From positions 62,001 to 126,000 of the forward strand of contig JAGIBN010000004.1 of NCBI GenBank assembly GCA_017744315.1: a stretch of DNA of 64,000 nucleotides, written 5' to 3'. The translations under genes were made by a program, and so were the position numbers. The stretch's first letter is position 1; every line of letters begins with the position of its first letter. Below the pieces are notes generated by a model that saw nothing but the letters and a program-made list of their open reading frames with translations, made no database searches and was not told the origin of the DNA. The stretch comes from Porphyrobacter sp. (GTDB lineage: Bacteria > Pseudomonadota > Alphaproteobacteria > Sphingomonadales > Sphingomonadaceae). Shown in pieces: positions 7,844 to 16,337 of this stretch.

Positions 7844-8641
7844 TCAGCCGAAATCCACCCGGGGGACGAACATGTAGCCCTCACCCCGGATGGTCCGGAT
7901 GAGATCGTCACGCGATTGGCTGCCGAGCTTGCGGCGCAACCGGCAGATCTGGGTATCGATGGCGCGGTCGTAGCTGTCGCTGTCGGTACCGCGCGCCGCG
8001 TCGAGCAACTGATCGCGGGTCAGGACCCTTTGCGGCCGTTCGACGAGCGCGCGCAGCAACGCGAACTCGCCCTCCGAAAGCCCCACGCTCAAGCCACCAA
8101 GATCGCTGAGGACCCGGCGCTCCACGTCGAAGCGCCAGCCGGCGAAGCTGTAGCGGAAGATCTGCTCGCTCCCTTGCCGCTCGCTGCGCCCGTTCCGGCG
8201 GCGGACCGCCCTGATCCTGGCGAGCAGCTCGCGCAAGGAAACCGGCTTGGCCAGGTAGTCGTCCGCGCCCGCCTCCAGGCCGACGATGCGATCGAGCTCG
8301 CTGGCGAGAGAGGACACCATGATGACCGAGAGGTCCTGGCGAAGCGAAAGCTCGCGCGCGATCGACAGGCCATCTTCGCCAGGCACGATCACGTCGAGGA
8401 TAACGACGTCGACGCCTTGACCGGACAGCACCAGACGCGCCGCCGGCCCGCTGTCCGCCTCGCACACCCGAAAACCGTGGGCCTCGAGAAATCTTGCCAT
8501 CTGCGCGCGCAGTTCGCCGTCAGCGTCGACAATGAGGACGCTGGTCGCGTCCCGGCTTTCGACAAGGCCGTACGGCGCCTCCGCAATGGGCGCGCTCTCT
8601 ACATCTCGAACCATGGTTTCAAGCATTGGTGGGGGGTTCAC
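7844..8641 (-). CDS. OmpR-family response regulator without adjacent kinase
   Basis: 265 aa: receiver domain (about residues 33-148) with phospho-acceptor Asp83 in VVILDVIVPGEDG and Lys in DDYLAKP, then a winged-helix DNA-binding domain ending LIRTIRGEGYMFVPRV. The acidic pocket reads VDAD where most relatives have VDDD. About 30 residues precede the receiver. The frame opens at a GTG (8641); ATG at 8626 and 8614 are also possible and no ribosome site decides. It faces away from a second regulator-kinase pair with a 150-base intergenic region in between, so it may be an orphan using that kinase or one elsewhere. Confidence 0.85.
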   Translation of the reverse strand: MNPPPMLETMVRDVESAPIAEAPYGLVESRDATSVLIVDADGELRAQMARFLEAHGFRVCEADSGPAARLVLSGQGVDVVILDVIVPGEDGLSIARELSLRQDLSVIMVSSLASELDRIVGLEAGADDYLAKPVSLRELLARIRAVRRRNGRSERQGSEQIFRYSFAGWRFDVERRVLSDLGGLSVGLSEGEFALLRALVERPQRVLTRDQLLDAARGTDSDSYDRAIDTQICRLRRKLGSQSRDDLIRTIRGEGYMFVPRVDFG

Positions 8642-8743
8642 CGATCAATCACCAGGAGACCAACACGAAGGTGACTCCCCGTTAACGTCGCCCAATTCGA
8701 AACCCTTCGCGACGCAGATGAGATTTTTCCTGCTACCCGGGCA

Positions 8744-8765
8744 GAGCGTAAAGGTTTCGAAAAGG
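8744..8765 (+). promoter_or_regulatory. 22-bp element between divergent response regulators
   Basis: Second copy (20 of 22 bases identical) of the element at 3349-3370. It lies 28 bases upstream of the plus-strand regulator start and about 103 bases upstream of the minus-strand regulator start, so it could serve either gene. An autoregulatory site for one of the two regulators is a reasonable guess. Confidence 0.4.
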
Positions 8766-8792
8766 CGACTGACACCGGCTTCGGCCTGCGGC

Positions 8793-9503
8793 ATGGATCG
8801 GCTTATGAGCAGAACCAGACCCTCGATCCTCGTTGTCGACGACGACGTGGAACTGAGCGCGCTGCTACGCGAATACCTCGAGAGCGAAGGCTTCGCGGTC
8901 GAGACTGCATTCAATGGCGCCGACGGTGTGGAGCAGGCGCTTTCCGGTCAGCACGACGCGGTGATCCTCGATGTCATGATGCCGCGCCTGAACGGCATCG
9001 AAGCCCTGCGCGAGATCCGTAAGGTGAGCCAGATCCCCGTGCTGATGCTGACAGCCAAGGGTGACCAGATCGACCGCGTCGTCGGCCTAGAACTGGGCGC
9101 GGACGATTATGTGCCCAAGCCGCATTACCCCCGCGAACTGGTTGCGCGCCTGCGTGCCGTACTGCGCCGCACGCCCCGGACGGACCAGCAGGCAGACGAT
9201 CCGCTGACGATGGGTCCGCTGGAAGTCCAGGTGGCAGCGCGGCGGGCCAGCTGGAACGAGGTGCCGATCGAACTCACGCCGTCGGAGTTCAACCTGCTCA
9301 CCGTGCTGCTCCGCTCCGGCGACTATGTTGCGACCAAGGATGCGCTGTCGCTTGAGGCGCTGGGACGCGCGCGGCAGTCGTACGATCGCAGTGTCGATGT
9401 GCATGTCAGCAACCTGCGGCTCAAACTCGAAGCAAGCTCCGGCGGCGCGGTGGCGATAGAGACCGTCCGCGGCGTGGGTTATCGCTTGCAGGTGGCATCA
9501 TGA
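8793..9503 (+). CDS. OmpR-family response regulator (CpxR-like), kinase-coupled
   Basis: 236 aa from ATG 8793 (or 232 aa from ATG 8805, which fits the usual length better). Receiver domain has the acidic triad VVDDD, phospho-acceptor Asp in HDAVILDVMMPRLNG and Lys in DDYVPKP. The winged-helix output domain has PIELTPSEFNLLTVLLRSG and ends ETVRGVGYRLQVAS. The stop overlaps the ATG of the kinase gene (ATGA), so this is a standard co-translated two-component pair, probably sensing envelope conditions. It carries an in-frame open extension upstream to 8532 that overlaps the divergent gene and is not used. Confidence 0.88.
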   Translation: MDRLMSRTRPSILVVDDDVELSALLREYLESEGFAVETAFNGADGVEQALSGQHDAVILDVMMPRLNGIEALREIRKVSQIPVLMLTAKGDQIDRVVGLELGADDYVPKPHYPRELVARLRAVLRRTPRTDQQADDPLTMGPLEVQVAARRASWNEVPIELTPSEFNLLTVLLRSGDYVATKDALSLEALGRARQSYDRSVDVHVSNLRLKLEASSGGAVAIETVRGVGYRLQVAS

Positions 9504-10813
9504 AGCGCCGCCTGTTCTGGAAGATCCTGGTGGCCTTCTGGCTGACTTTCCTCGGGATCACCCACGGGGTCTGGCTGCTGTTCGAAATCGGCCGCAATGA
9601 GCGACCGCCGCCCGAAGGCCTGATGGCGCGCGTCGTCGCCCCGGTGGTCCTCGCCAGCGGCATCGACGCCGTCAACCGCGAAGGCCCGACCGGGCTGGAG
9701 AGCTTTGCGTCACATCTCCCGGAGTCACAACGCGACCGTCTGACGATCGAGCCGGTCTCTCAGCGGCCTGAAGCATTGGGCCAAGGCGAGCGACGCATTT
9801 CACGCGAAGTCACCGCGCCGAACGGGCAGGTCTATCGGCTTTCCTACGGCTACCGGGACGAGCGGCCACCGGCGATCCTGCGCGCCGCGCCGCCTGAGTT
9901 TCTCATCCCCGGCATACTGGGCGGCCTGTTGTTCAGCGCGGTGCTCGCCTGGTATCTGACCGAACCGATCGCCCGCTTGCGCGCCGGCTTCGACCGACTG
10001 GCCAGGGGCGATCTGGAAGTAAGGCTCGGCCCCTCGATCGGGCGCCGGCGCGATGAGATCGCCGACCTCGGGCGCGATTTCGACATGATGGCCCAAAGGC
10101 TCGAACAACTCGTGTCGGCCCGCGATCGCCTGCTGCACGACGTATCCCACGAGTTGCGCTCGCCCCTCGCACGCCTCCAGCTTGCGATCGGCCTCGCGCG
10201 GCAGAACCCGGACTGCACCGAGTTGACGCTCGATCGTGTCGAGCGTGAGGTGCAGCGGCTCGAGATCCTCGTGGACGAGCTTCTGACCCTGGCACGGGCA
10301 GAAGGGGGCCAGAACTCGCGGGAGGACTACTTCGATCTGGCCGACGTGGTCGCGAGCGTGGCCGAAGACGCCTGCTTCGAAGCAGAGGCGAGCGAGGTTC
10401 GCATCCGGTTGCAGGGCGAAACTCCGCTCGAAAACGAACGGCCGTTGATGACCGGCAATGCCGAACTGCTGCAACGGGCGTTGGACAATGTGATCCGCAA
10501 TGCCCTGCGCTTTTCCTCGCCCGGACAGGCGGTGGACGTACGGGTCTCTTATTCGCCGAAGGACAAGACTTACCAGGTCGACGTTTCCGACCAGGGGCCC
10601 GGCGTTCGGGAGGAGGACATCCCGGCGATGTTCGACCCATTCGTTCGCGGCGAAGATGCCGGCGGCGGGCTTGGCCTCGGCCTCTCGATCGCCTCACGCG
10701 CGATCATGGCGCACGGTGGCAAAGTCACGGCCCATAACCGCGAAGGTGGGGGCTTGTTGGTGACGATGACCTTCCCCGTGGCCGACCTGAACGGCCACAC
10801 CTGGAACGCCTAG
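9500..10813 (+). CDS. Sensor histidine kinase (CpxA-like)
   Basis: 437-aa inner-membrane kinase. Transmembrane segments at about 10-30 and 135-153 flank a short periplasmic sensor of about 100 residues; a HAMP domain (about 152-205) contains PIARLRAGFDRLARGDLEVR. The dimerisation domain has His217 in HDVSHELRSPLARL. The ATPase domain has the N-box LDNVIRNALRF, G1 box DQGPGVREED and G2 box GLGLGLSIA, so all catalytic elements are intact. It is translationally coupled to the regulator upstream. The small sensor with no recognisable ligand fold is typical of CpxA/RstB/EnvZ-type kinases. Confidence 0.88.
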   Translation: MKRRLFWKILVAFWLTFLGITHGVWLLFEIGRNERPPPEGLMARVVAPVVLASGIDAVNREGPTGLESFASHLPESQRDRLTIEPVSQRPEALGQGERRISREVTAPNGQVYRLSYGYRDERPPAILRAAPPEFLIPGILGGLLFSAVLAWYLTEPIARLRAGFDRLARGDLEVRLGPSIGRRRDEIADLGRDFDMMAQRLEQLVSARDRLLHDVSHELRSPLARLQLAIGLARQNPDCTELTLDRVEREVQRLEILVDELLTLARAEGGQNSREDYFDLADVVASVAEDACFEAEASEVRIRLQGETPLENERPLMTGNAELLQRALDNVIRNALRFSSPGQAVDVRVSYSPKDKTYQVDVSDQGPGVREEDIPAMFDPFVRGEDAGGGLGLGLSIASRAIMAHGGKVTAHNREGGGLLVTMTFPVADLNGHTWNA

Positions 10814-10831
10814 TCTGAGCGTTGAGGCGAC

Positions 10832-11578
10832 TCAGGATTTCTTCAGGACGAAAGGAATCTGCACCAGTCCGGTGATCGACACTGCTCGGCCATCCTTGAC
10901 CGTTGGTGACCAACGCCACTTGCGAACCGCAGCGACAGCCGCATCGTCGAGCGCGGGGAAGCCGCTGGACCGCGACACCGAGACATCCGCCACCTTGCCG
11001 TCCTCCGCAATGACGAGGCGGAGCACGACCGTGCCCTCCTCCTTCTTGCGGCGGGAAATGTTCGGATAAGCCGGGGGCGGGCCGCTCAGGAGGTTGGTGT
11101 TGAGATTGGACACCCTGACAGGCCCGGTCGCCGCCGTCGGCACGGGCGCTGCGGGAGCTGGCGCTGGCGCTGGCGCCACGGGAGCCTGCGTCTCGGCCGC
11201 CGGCTGCTGATCCATCCGGGGGACTTCGATCACCGGCTGCGGCAATATCTCCGCGACCTTGGGCTGCGGTTGAATGACCGGGGTCAGCTCCTGCTCCACC
11301 GGTTTGGGCGGAGAAGGCGGCGCGGCTTCGGGCGAGCTCGGGCGAACGTCGAGCATGGTCAGCTTTTCGGGCTGCGGCTTGATAAACGAACCCACGCCGA
11401 GCGAGAGCAGCGCCGCAAGGATCACCCCTTCCAGCGCCACGGTGACCCCGACCGCGATCCAGTTCAACCGCCGGACCCGCTCCATGATCCCCTCGCGCAA
11501 CGCGGCAAACGGCGACACTGCGGCTTCTGGCCGTGTGTCTTCCGGGAGGAGGGGGAATTTTCCCGACATGGTGTTCAT
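10832..11578 (-). CDS. tonB: Energy-transducing protein TonB
   Basis: 248 aa from ATG 11578. One transmembrane helix (about residues 35-58, VGVTVALEGVILAALLSLGV), a long Pro/Ala/Gln-rich periplasmic spacer (APAPAPAAPVPTA), and a C-terminal TonB domain with PPPAYPNISRRKKEEGTVVL, DVSVSRSSGFPALDDAAVAA and the WRWSP motif. It couples the proton motive force (with ExbB/ExbD) to outer-membrane receptors. It is encoded at the end of a group with a siderophore receptor, so it may be dedicated to iron uptake. ExbBD are not in the window. Confidence 0.9.
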   Translation of the reverse strand: MNTMSGKFPLLPEDTRPEAAVSPFAALREGIMERVRRLNWIAVGVTVALEGVILAALLSLGVGSFIKPQPEKLTMLDVRPSSPEAAPPSPPKPVEQELTPVIQPQPKVAEILPQPVIEVPRMDQQPAAETQAPVAPAPAPAPAAPVPTAATGPVRVSNLNTNLLSGPPPAYPNISRRKKEEGTVVLRLVIAEDGKVADVSVSRSSGFPALDDAAVAAVRKWRWSPTVKDGRAVSITGLVQIPFVLKKS

Positions 11579-11604
11579 TGCAAAACTCGATTGCCTGGAA
11601 GGGG

Positions 11605-11889
11605 TCAGCCGTCGGCCTGGATGCGCTGCAGCGTCCGCGGATCGAAGAAGGCTTCGACCTTCTTGCCGTTCTCGTCGAAGCCGTAGACCTCGTAACAGCC
11701 GTAGTAGACCTGGATCTTCTGGATCTTCCACCCGGCTTCCTTGAGCTGCTGCTGCAACTTGACCGAAGGCTGCCGCTCGCTGCGCGGCACGGTGCATGAC
11801 ACATTCCCGTGCGCCTGGGCGGGCACGGCTGCGAGACCGGTTGCGAGGACGGCCCCTGCCGTCAGCAACGTCGCGATCGTCTTGTTCAT
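11605..11889 (-). CDS. Small secreted PepSY-domain protein
   Basis: 94 aa with a clear signal peptide (TIATLLTAGAVLATGLAAVPAQA) and a single PepSY-type domain: KLQQQLKEAGWKIQKIQVYY, then CYEVYGFDENGKKVEAFFDP. Two Cys residues in the mature protein may form a disulphide. Such small periplasmic PepSY proteins are often linked to metal or redox regulation or are thought to restrain other proteins. It sits between the PKHD hydroxylase and tonB, 26 bases upstream of tonB, in an iron-uptake group. Confidence 0.8.
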   Translation of the reverse strand: MNKTIATLLTAGAVLATGLAAVPAQAHGNVSCTVPRSERQPSVKLQQQLKEAGWKIQKIQVYYGCYEVYGFDENGKKVEAFFDPRTLQRIQADG

Positions 11890-11919
11890 CTCATGCTCCT
11901 TGGTTGGCTGCCGGGCGCA

Positions 11920-12603
11920 TCAGGTCTTGGCCCAGCGCCGCAGAAGGTTGTGATAGAGCCCCGAAAGACCGGCGAGTTCGGAATTGTCCGCTCCCAGCTG
12001 CCCGGAAAGGCGCTGGATCGATTGGTCGAGATCGAACAGCATCGCCCGTTCGGCGTCATCGGCGACCAGGCTCTCGACCCAGAAGAACGAGGCCAGGCGC
12101 TCCCCGCGCGTGACGGGGGCGACCCGGTGGAGTGTGCTCGCCGGATAGAGCACCGCGTCCCCGGCTGCGAGCTTGACGGCCTGCGCGCCAAGGCTGCTCT
12201 CGATCTCAAGCTCTCCGCCGTCGTAGTCTTCCGGATCGGACAGGAACACGGTGATCGACAGGTCGGTGCGCACCATCCGGTCCGAGCCCGCCGACCGCAT
12301 CAAGGCGGCGTCGACATGCGCGCCATAAGTCTGCCCTACGCCGTAGCGATTGAAACGCGGCGGATAGAGTTTGCGCGGAAGGGCCGCGGAAATGAACAGC
12401 GGATTGGTCCAGATGCGGTCGACAATCCGTTCGCCCAATTCGAGCGTGAGAGGCGCGCCATCGGCAAGCTGGGAATTGTTCTTCTGGTCGCGAGCGAACG
12501 CGCCAGCGGTGCGCGCGCCGCTCTCCCACTCGGCATCCGAGAGCTTCTCGCGAAGGCTGCGCAGGGTCTCGCCATCGAGCAGGCCATCGAGGACCACGAT
12601 CAT
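11920..12603 (-). CDS. PKHD-type Fe(II)/2-oxoglutarate-dependent hydroxylase (PiuC/YbiX-like)
   Basis: 227 aa, the normal length for the PKHD hydroxylase family. The jelly-roll iron triad is seen as His96 and Asp98 in YGAHVDAAL and His159 in YPASTLHRVAP, with 2-oxoglutarate-binding Arg169 in RGERLASFFW. It starts at an ATG overlapping the TGA of the FMN-dehydrogenase gene (ATGA). PiuC-type genes are typically beside siderophore receptors and Fur controlled, as here, but the physiological substrate of the family is not established. The long open frame upstream is only the overlap with the dehydrogenase gene. Confidence 0.88.
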   Translation of the reverse strand: MIVVLDGLLDGETLRSLREKLSDAEWESGARTAGAFARDQKNNSQLADGAPLTLELGERIVDRIWTNPLFISAALPRKLYPPRFNRYGVGQTYGAHVDAALMRSAGSDRMVRTDLSITVFLSDPEDYDGGELEIESSLGAQAVKLAAGDAVLYPASTLHRVAPVTRGERLASFFWVESLVADDAERAMLFDLDQSIQRLSGQLGADNSELAGLSGLYHNLLRRWAKT

Positions 12604-13733
12604 AGCGCCCGGCCTCCCGCGCCAAGAGCAACCAGGTCGGTCCCGCGAACCTCCGCCAGGGTGGCGCAGCCCGAGAGGGCCATGCACGCCTCCAGCTCCT
12701 GGCGCAGAAGCTTTATCATGTGAGCCACACCCAGCGCCCCAGCGACATAGAGCGCATAGGCTTGCAGGCGACCAACAAGCACCGCGTCGGCGCCACCGGC
12801 GATCGCCTTGAACACGTCGGTGCCGGAGCGAATGCCGCTGTCGAGCATGAGCGGCACCCTCTCCCCGACAGCGGCCCGGACCGCCGCGATGGCGGAAATG
12901 CTCGCGGGAGCGCCGTCCAGCGCGCGGCCGCCGTGGTTCGAGACAACGATGCCGGACACTCCGCGCATGACGAGTTCGCGCGCGTCCTCGGGATGGAGGA
13001 TCCCCTTCACCCACAGAGGCAGCGTGGTTTCCTGCGCCAGCCAGTCGATGTCGCCCAGCGTCGGAGCGCCGCGCATCATGCCTGAGAGAATGTCGCTTTC
13101 GCCGGGCTCGAGGTCCTGGGCCGCCGGTTTGGGATAGTCGCGCAGATTGGCCATGTCGGACGGAGGCACGAAACCCGCCGCCAGCGCGCGGTGGCTGGGG
13201 AGCTGGATCGGGGTATCGACCGTGACGACCAGCCCGGTGTAGCCGGCGGCCTCGGCGCGGCGGACAATGTCCCGCGTCGCCTGGCGATCCGGCTGGAAGT
13301 AGAGTTGGAACCACCGGTCGGGCCCCGCGACCTCCGCCACTTCCTCAAGGGTGAGCGATGCCATCGTACTGGCGATGAAGCAGGTGTCTGTGGCCTTGGC
13401 GGCGGCGGCGGAAGCCCGCTCCGCATCGGCGTGGAAGAGCGCTTGCGAGCCGACCGGCGCGAGCATGATCGGATGGGGCCGTTCCCTGCCGCCGAGCGTG
13501 CAACGCGTGTGGCCGCCACTCACCCGCCGCAGTGGGCGCGGGAGGATACCGAGGTTGGCAAAGGCAGAGAGGTTTTCGTCAGCCGTCCGGCCCGGCCCGC
13601 TGCCGCCATCGACATAGGCGAAGAGCGCCGGGTCCATCTTCTCCGAGGCAAGGCGAACGTAGTCGGCCGAACAACGGACGCCTGTGGGTATCTCGTGAAG
13701 GGATAAAGGCTGTTGGTTCATCGTATCCCGCAA
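12600..13733 (-). CDS. FMN-dependent alpha-hydroxy-acid dehydrogenase/oxidase
   Basis: 377-aa TIM-barrel flavoprotein of the lactate dehydrogenase/glycolate oxidase family. FMN and substrate motifs: Lys243 in WVKGI, the catalytic His267 and Arg270 in SNHGGRALDG, Asp298/Arg302 in LDSGIRSGTD and GRLQAYA. It oxidises an L-2-hydroxy acid to the 2-oxo acid and is likely cytoplasmic or membrane associated. Placed between a siderophore receptor and the hydroxylase, it could process an alpha-hydroxycarboxylate siderophore or supply a 2-oxo acid; this is inference. An alternative start is ATG 13721. About 50 bases separate it from the receptor upstream. Confidence 0.87.
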   Translation of the reverse strand: MRDTMNQQPLSLHEIPTGVRCSADYVRLASEKMDPALFAYVDGGSGPGRTADENLSAFANLGILPRPLRRVSGGHTRCTLGGRERPHPIMLAPVGSQALFHADAERASAAAAKATDTCFIASTMASLTLEEVAEVAGPDRWFQLYFQPDRQATRDIVRRAEAAGYTGLVVTVDTPIQLPSHRALAAGFVPPSDMANLRDYPKPAAQDLEPGESDILSGMMRGAPTLGDIDWLAQETTLPLWVKGILHPEDARELVMRGVSGIVVSNHGGRALDGAPASISAIAAVRAAVGERVPLMLDSGIRSGTDVFKAIAGGADAVLVGRLQAYALYVAGALGVAHMIKLLRQELEACMALSGCATLAEVRGTDLVALGAGGRAL

Positions 13734-13786
13734 GTGTCGGCCTGGACTCGAATGTCCAGACCGACCTTTAGCTTGCGTTTCGTTTA

Positions 13787-16069
13787 TCAGAAACTGATGT
13801 TCAACGTTCCCGTTACTCTGCGGGCATCGCCCTTGTAGAGGAACGAGCCCGAACGATAGACCGCGAGGTAGTAGTCCTCGTTGGTCACGTTGTTGACGTT
13901 TACGCGCAGCTCCATGTTGTCCGTGAGGTGCAGTTCGGCGAACAGGTCGCCCACTGCGTAGGAGGGGACGGTACGCGCGCCCGGAGCGGTAATGACGGCG
14001 CCGGTGTCGGGCTGACCGCCGTAGCGCTTGCTCTTGTACTTGATGGCGCCGCCGATCGCGAAGTCTTCGGTGATCTGGTAGCGCGTCATGAACTGAGCCT
14101 GGTTGTTGGCGAAGTTCGCCAGCGGCAATCCGATGTTCGCCGGATTGAACGAGTCCGTCACCTTGCTGTCCATGATGGCGAAGCCGCCCTGGACCGACCA
14201 GTCCGGGGTGATGTTGCCGACAACCTCGAACTCGAAGCCGCGAACGCGGTTGGCGCCGGTGTTGAGCGTGCCGGCGCTGGTGTAATCCTGCCCGGAAAGC
14301 CCCTCCATGACGTCGCTCTTCTCGATCTGGAACAAGGCAGCAGTGAGCAGCAGCTTCTCGTCAATGATGTTCCACTTGGTGCCGATCTCGTAGTTCCACG
14401 AACGTTCGGGCTTGGCTCCGACGTTCACGCCACCGACGATCACAAAGCCGCCATACCCTGCGCTGGTCCCGACGTCGGATTCACCACCGTTGATGTCTGC
14501 CGAGCTGGCGATCGAGGCGTAGACCACGCCGCCGTTGCCGACCTTGTAGGTCAGGCCGAGATGGCCGTTCCACAGTGTGTCGGAATCCTCGTAGCTGGTC
14601 ACGGCCAGAGCGTTGTTCTGCAGGTCGAGATTGAACTTGTAGTTGTCGAGACGCAGACCCGCGAAGACCGTCAGGTCGCCGATGTCGAAGGTGTCCATCA
14701 CGTAGCCGGAGATGGTCTCGACGCGCCAATCCTGGTCCCAGCGGTTCTTGGTGATCTGACGGCCCATAATCGTGTTGAGCCCATTCACGACGTTGCCGCT
14801 GGTGTCATAGACGCAGAAGGTCGTGCCACCGCAGTTGGGCGTGCCGGCGTTGACGACGGTGTAGATGCCGTTGAGCACCTTGTGGTCGGTGTACTCGGCA
14901 CCGAAGATCAGCTCATGATCGAGGCCGGCCAGGTTGGCTTCGACATAGAGGTTGGTCTGGTTGGCGAAATACTCGACGTCCTGCCAGCCGTTGTGGGTGC
15001 TCAGCGAAACCCGCGGATTGCTGCGGCCGTTGGCACCGGTCACGACATAGCCGTTGTCCGAGCTGCCGTAGCGCGAGAGGTTGACCAAGCGGACGGTCGG
15101 CGTGAACTCGTACCGGATGCGGGCGGTACCCACGTCGACATCAGCGACCTGGAAGTCCGGCTCCTGCGCATAGGTGGGAACTTCGACCGGCTTGTCGTCT
15201 GCTGAGAGGTAGCCACCGAGGTCCGGATTGTCGCGCGCGCGCAGGCCGTAATAGTCGGCGGTGATGCTGAAGTTGTCGGTCGGCGTATAGTAAGCCGACG
15301 TCGCCAGACCCTTGCGCTCACGATCTGCCGGTCCGCGATCGGGCACCAGCTCGTAGGCGTAGAGCACGTTGGCACGCACCGCGAAGGTGTTGCCGGTCGA
15401 ATAGTTGATGTCCGCCGTGGCGCGCACGAACTGGTCGGTGCCGATGCCGATCGCGGCCTTGCCGAAGTTGTAGTCGATCGTCGCCTGCTTGGTGATCGCG
15501 TTGATCGCGCCACCCGCCGTGCCGCGGCCGCCGAAGCTGGAGCTCGGGCCCTTGGAGACTTCGAGCTGTTCGATGGCGAAGCTCTCACGCGTGGTCATGC
15601 CGGGGTCGCGCAGACCATCGACGAACACGTCGCTGCGCGCTTCCTGACCGCGAATGATGTAGCGGTCGCCGAAAGCGTTGCCGTTTTCACCGGTGCCGAC
15701 CGTGATGCCCGGCTGGGAATCGAGGATCTGCTTGAGGTCGGTGTAGCCCGAATCGTCGATCTGCGAACGCGTCAGGACCGTGATTGTCTGCGGCAATTCC
15801 GCGATCGGACGGGTGTGACGCTCGTCGCCCGAGGTCTTCGCCTTGTAGGGCACGCCGAGCTGCGCGTTGGGGTTCGGATCGATCGCGGTGTCTTCCACCG
15901 TGACGGTCGCCAGGGGCGCTTCGTCGGCTTCTTCCGTCTCGGCCTGCGCCAGCGCGGCAGTCGGCATCAGCATCGCGACCGAGAGGCCCAGAGCCGCACC
16001 AGCCTTGAGGCGGCCGCTGCTCGAACGCATGCTTTCCGGCCGGCGGATGTTGTGAGTTGCAGTCCTCAT
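13787..16069 (-). CDS. TonB-dependent siderophore receptor (catecholate-type likely)
   Basis: 760 aa. Signal peptide ends TAALA at about residue 41; a short N-terminal TonB-box region (ATVTVEDTAI) follows. The plug has ELPQTITVLTRSQIDDSGYT and SQPGITVGTGENGNAFGDRY, IIRGQEARSDVFVDGLRDPG and EVSKGPSSSFGGRG, all typical of the TonB-siderophore subfamily (Fiu/CirA/BfrD-like). The barrel ends GTLNISF with a terminal Phe. Downstream on the same strand are the FMN dehydrogenase and PKHD genes, so the group probably forms one iron-regulated unit. The ligand is inferred, not shown. Confidence 0.9.
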   Translation of the reverse strand: MRTATHNIRRPESMRSSSGRLKAGAALGLSVAMLMPTAALAQAETEEADEAPLATVTVEDTAIDPNPNAQLGVPYKAKTSGDERHTRPIAELPQTITVLTRSQIDDSGYTDLKQILDSQPGITVGTGENGNAFGDRYIIRGQEARSDVFVDGLRDPGMTTRESFAIEQLEVSKGPSSSFGGRGTAGGAINAITKQATIDYNFGKAAIGIGTDQFVRATADINYSTGNTFAVRANVLYAYELVPDRGPADRERKGLATSAYYTPTDNFSITADYYGLRARDNPDLGGYLSADDKPVEVPTYAQEPDFQVADVDVGTARIRYEFTPTVRLVNLSRYGSSDNGYVVTGANGRSNPRVSLSTHNGWQDVEYFANQTNLYVEANLAGLDHELIFGAEYTDHKVLNGIYTVVNAGTPNCGGTTFCVYDTSGNVVNGLNTIMGRQITKNRWDQDWRVETISGYVMDTFDIGDLTVFAGLRLDNYKFNLDLQNNALAVTSYEDSDTLWNGHLGLTYKVGNGGVVYASIASSADINGGESDVGTSAGYGGFVIVGGVNVGAKPERSWNYEIGTKWNIIDEKLLLTAALFQIEKSDVMEGLSGQDYTSAGTLNTGANRVRGFEFEVVGNITPDWSVQGGFAIMDSKVTDSFNPANIGLPLANFANNQAQFMTRYQITEDFAIGGAIKYKSKRYGGQPDTGAVITAPGARTVPSYAVGDLFAELHLTDNMELRVNVNNVTNEDYYLAVYRSGSFLYKGDARRVTGTLNISF

Positions 16070-16216
16070 TGTTACCCCTGTTAGAATTTATGATGACAAA
16101 CAGATATTTAGACGCCGCACGACAGACCGTCGCACCGCAAGAAGGAGATCAGCAATTGCGAGGCAATCGCAATAATGGCGCCCCTAGCGAGCAGGCACGC
16201 CGAGTACAAGGCTGAA

Positions 16217-16235
16217 TTTGAGAATCATTCTGAAC
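16217..16235. promoter_or_regulatory. Possible Fur box upstream of siderophore receptor
   Basis: TTTGAGAATCATTCTGAAC is an imperfect palindrome centred on AATCATT, the same core as the stronger box at 58077. It lies about 150 bases upstream of the receptor start, a little far for a simple operator, so confidence is moderate. The rest of the 268-base gap (16070-16337) shows no gene. Confidence 0.4.
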
Positions 16236-16337
16236 TAGCGCTCAATTTGGCACGCAGGAGCATGAGCGTGGCCGAGGGGCCACACTCCAACCTGTCAGCG
16301 GGGGCGTTTGCAGAGCCCCGAAACGTCAGGACTCAGT

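Noticed and set aside
11579..11797. Longer N-terminus for TonB
   Set aside because: The extra part overlaps the PepSY gene in another frame and lacks sequence character; ATG 11578 gives a normal TonB.
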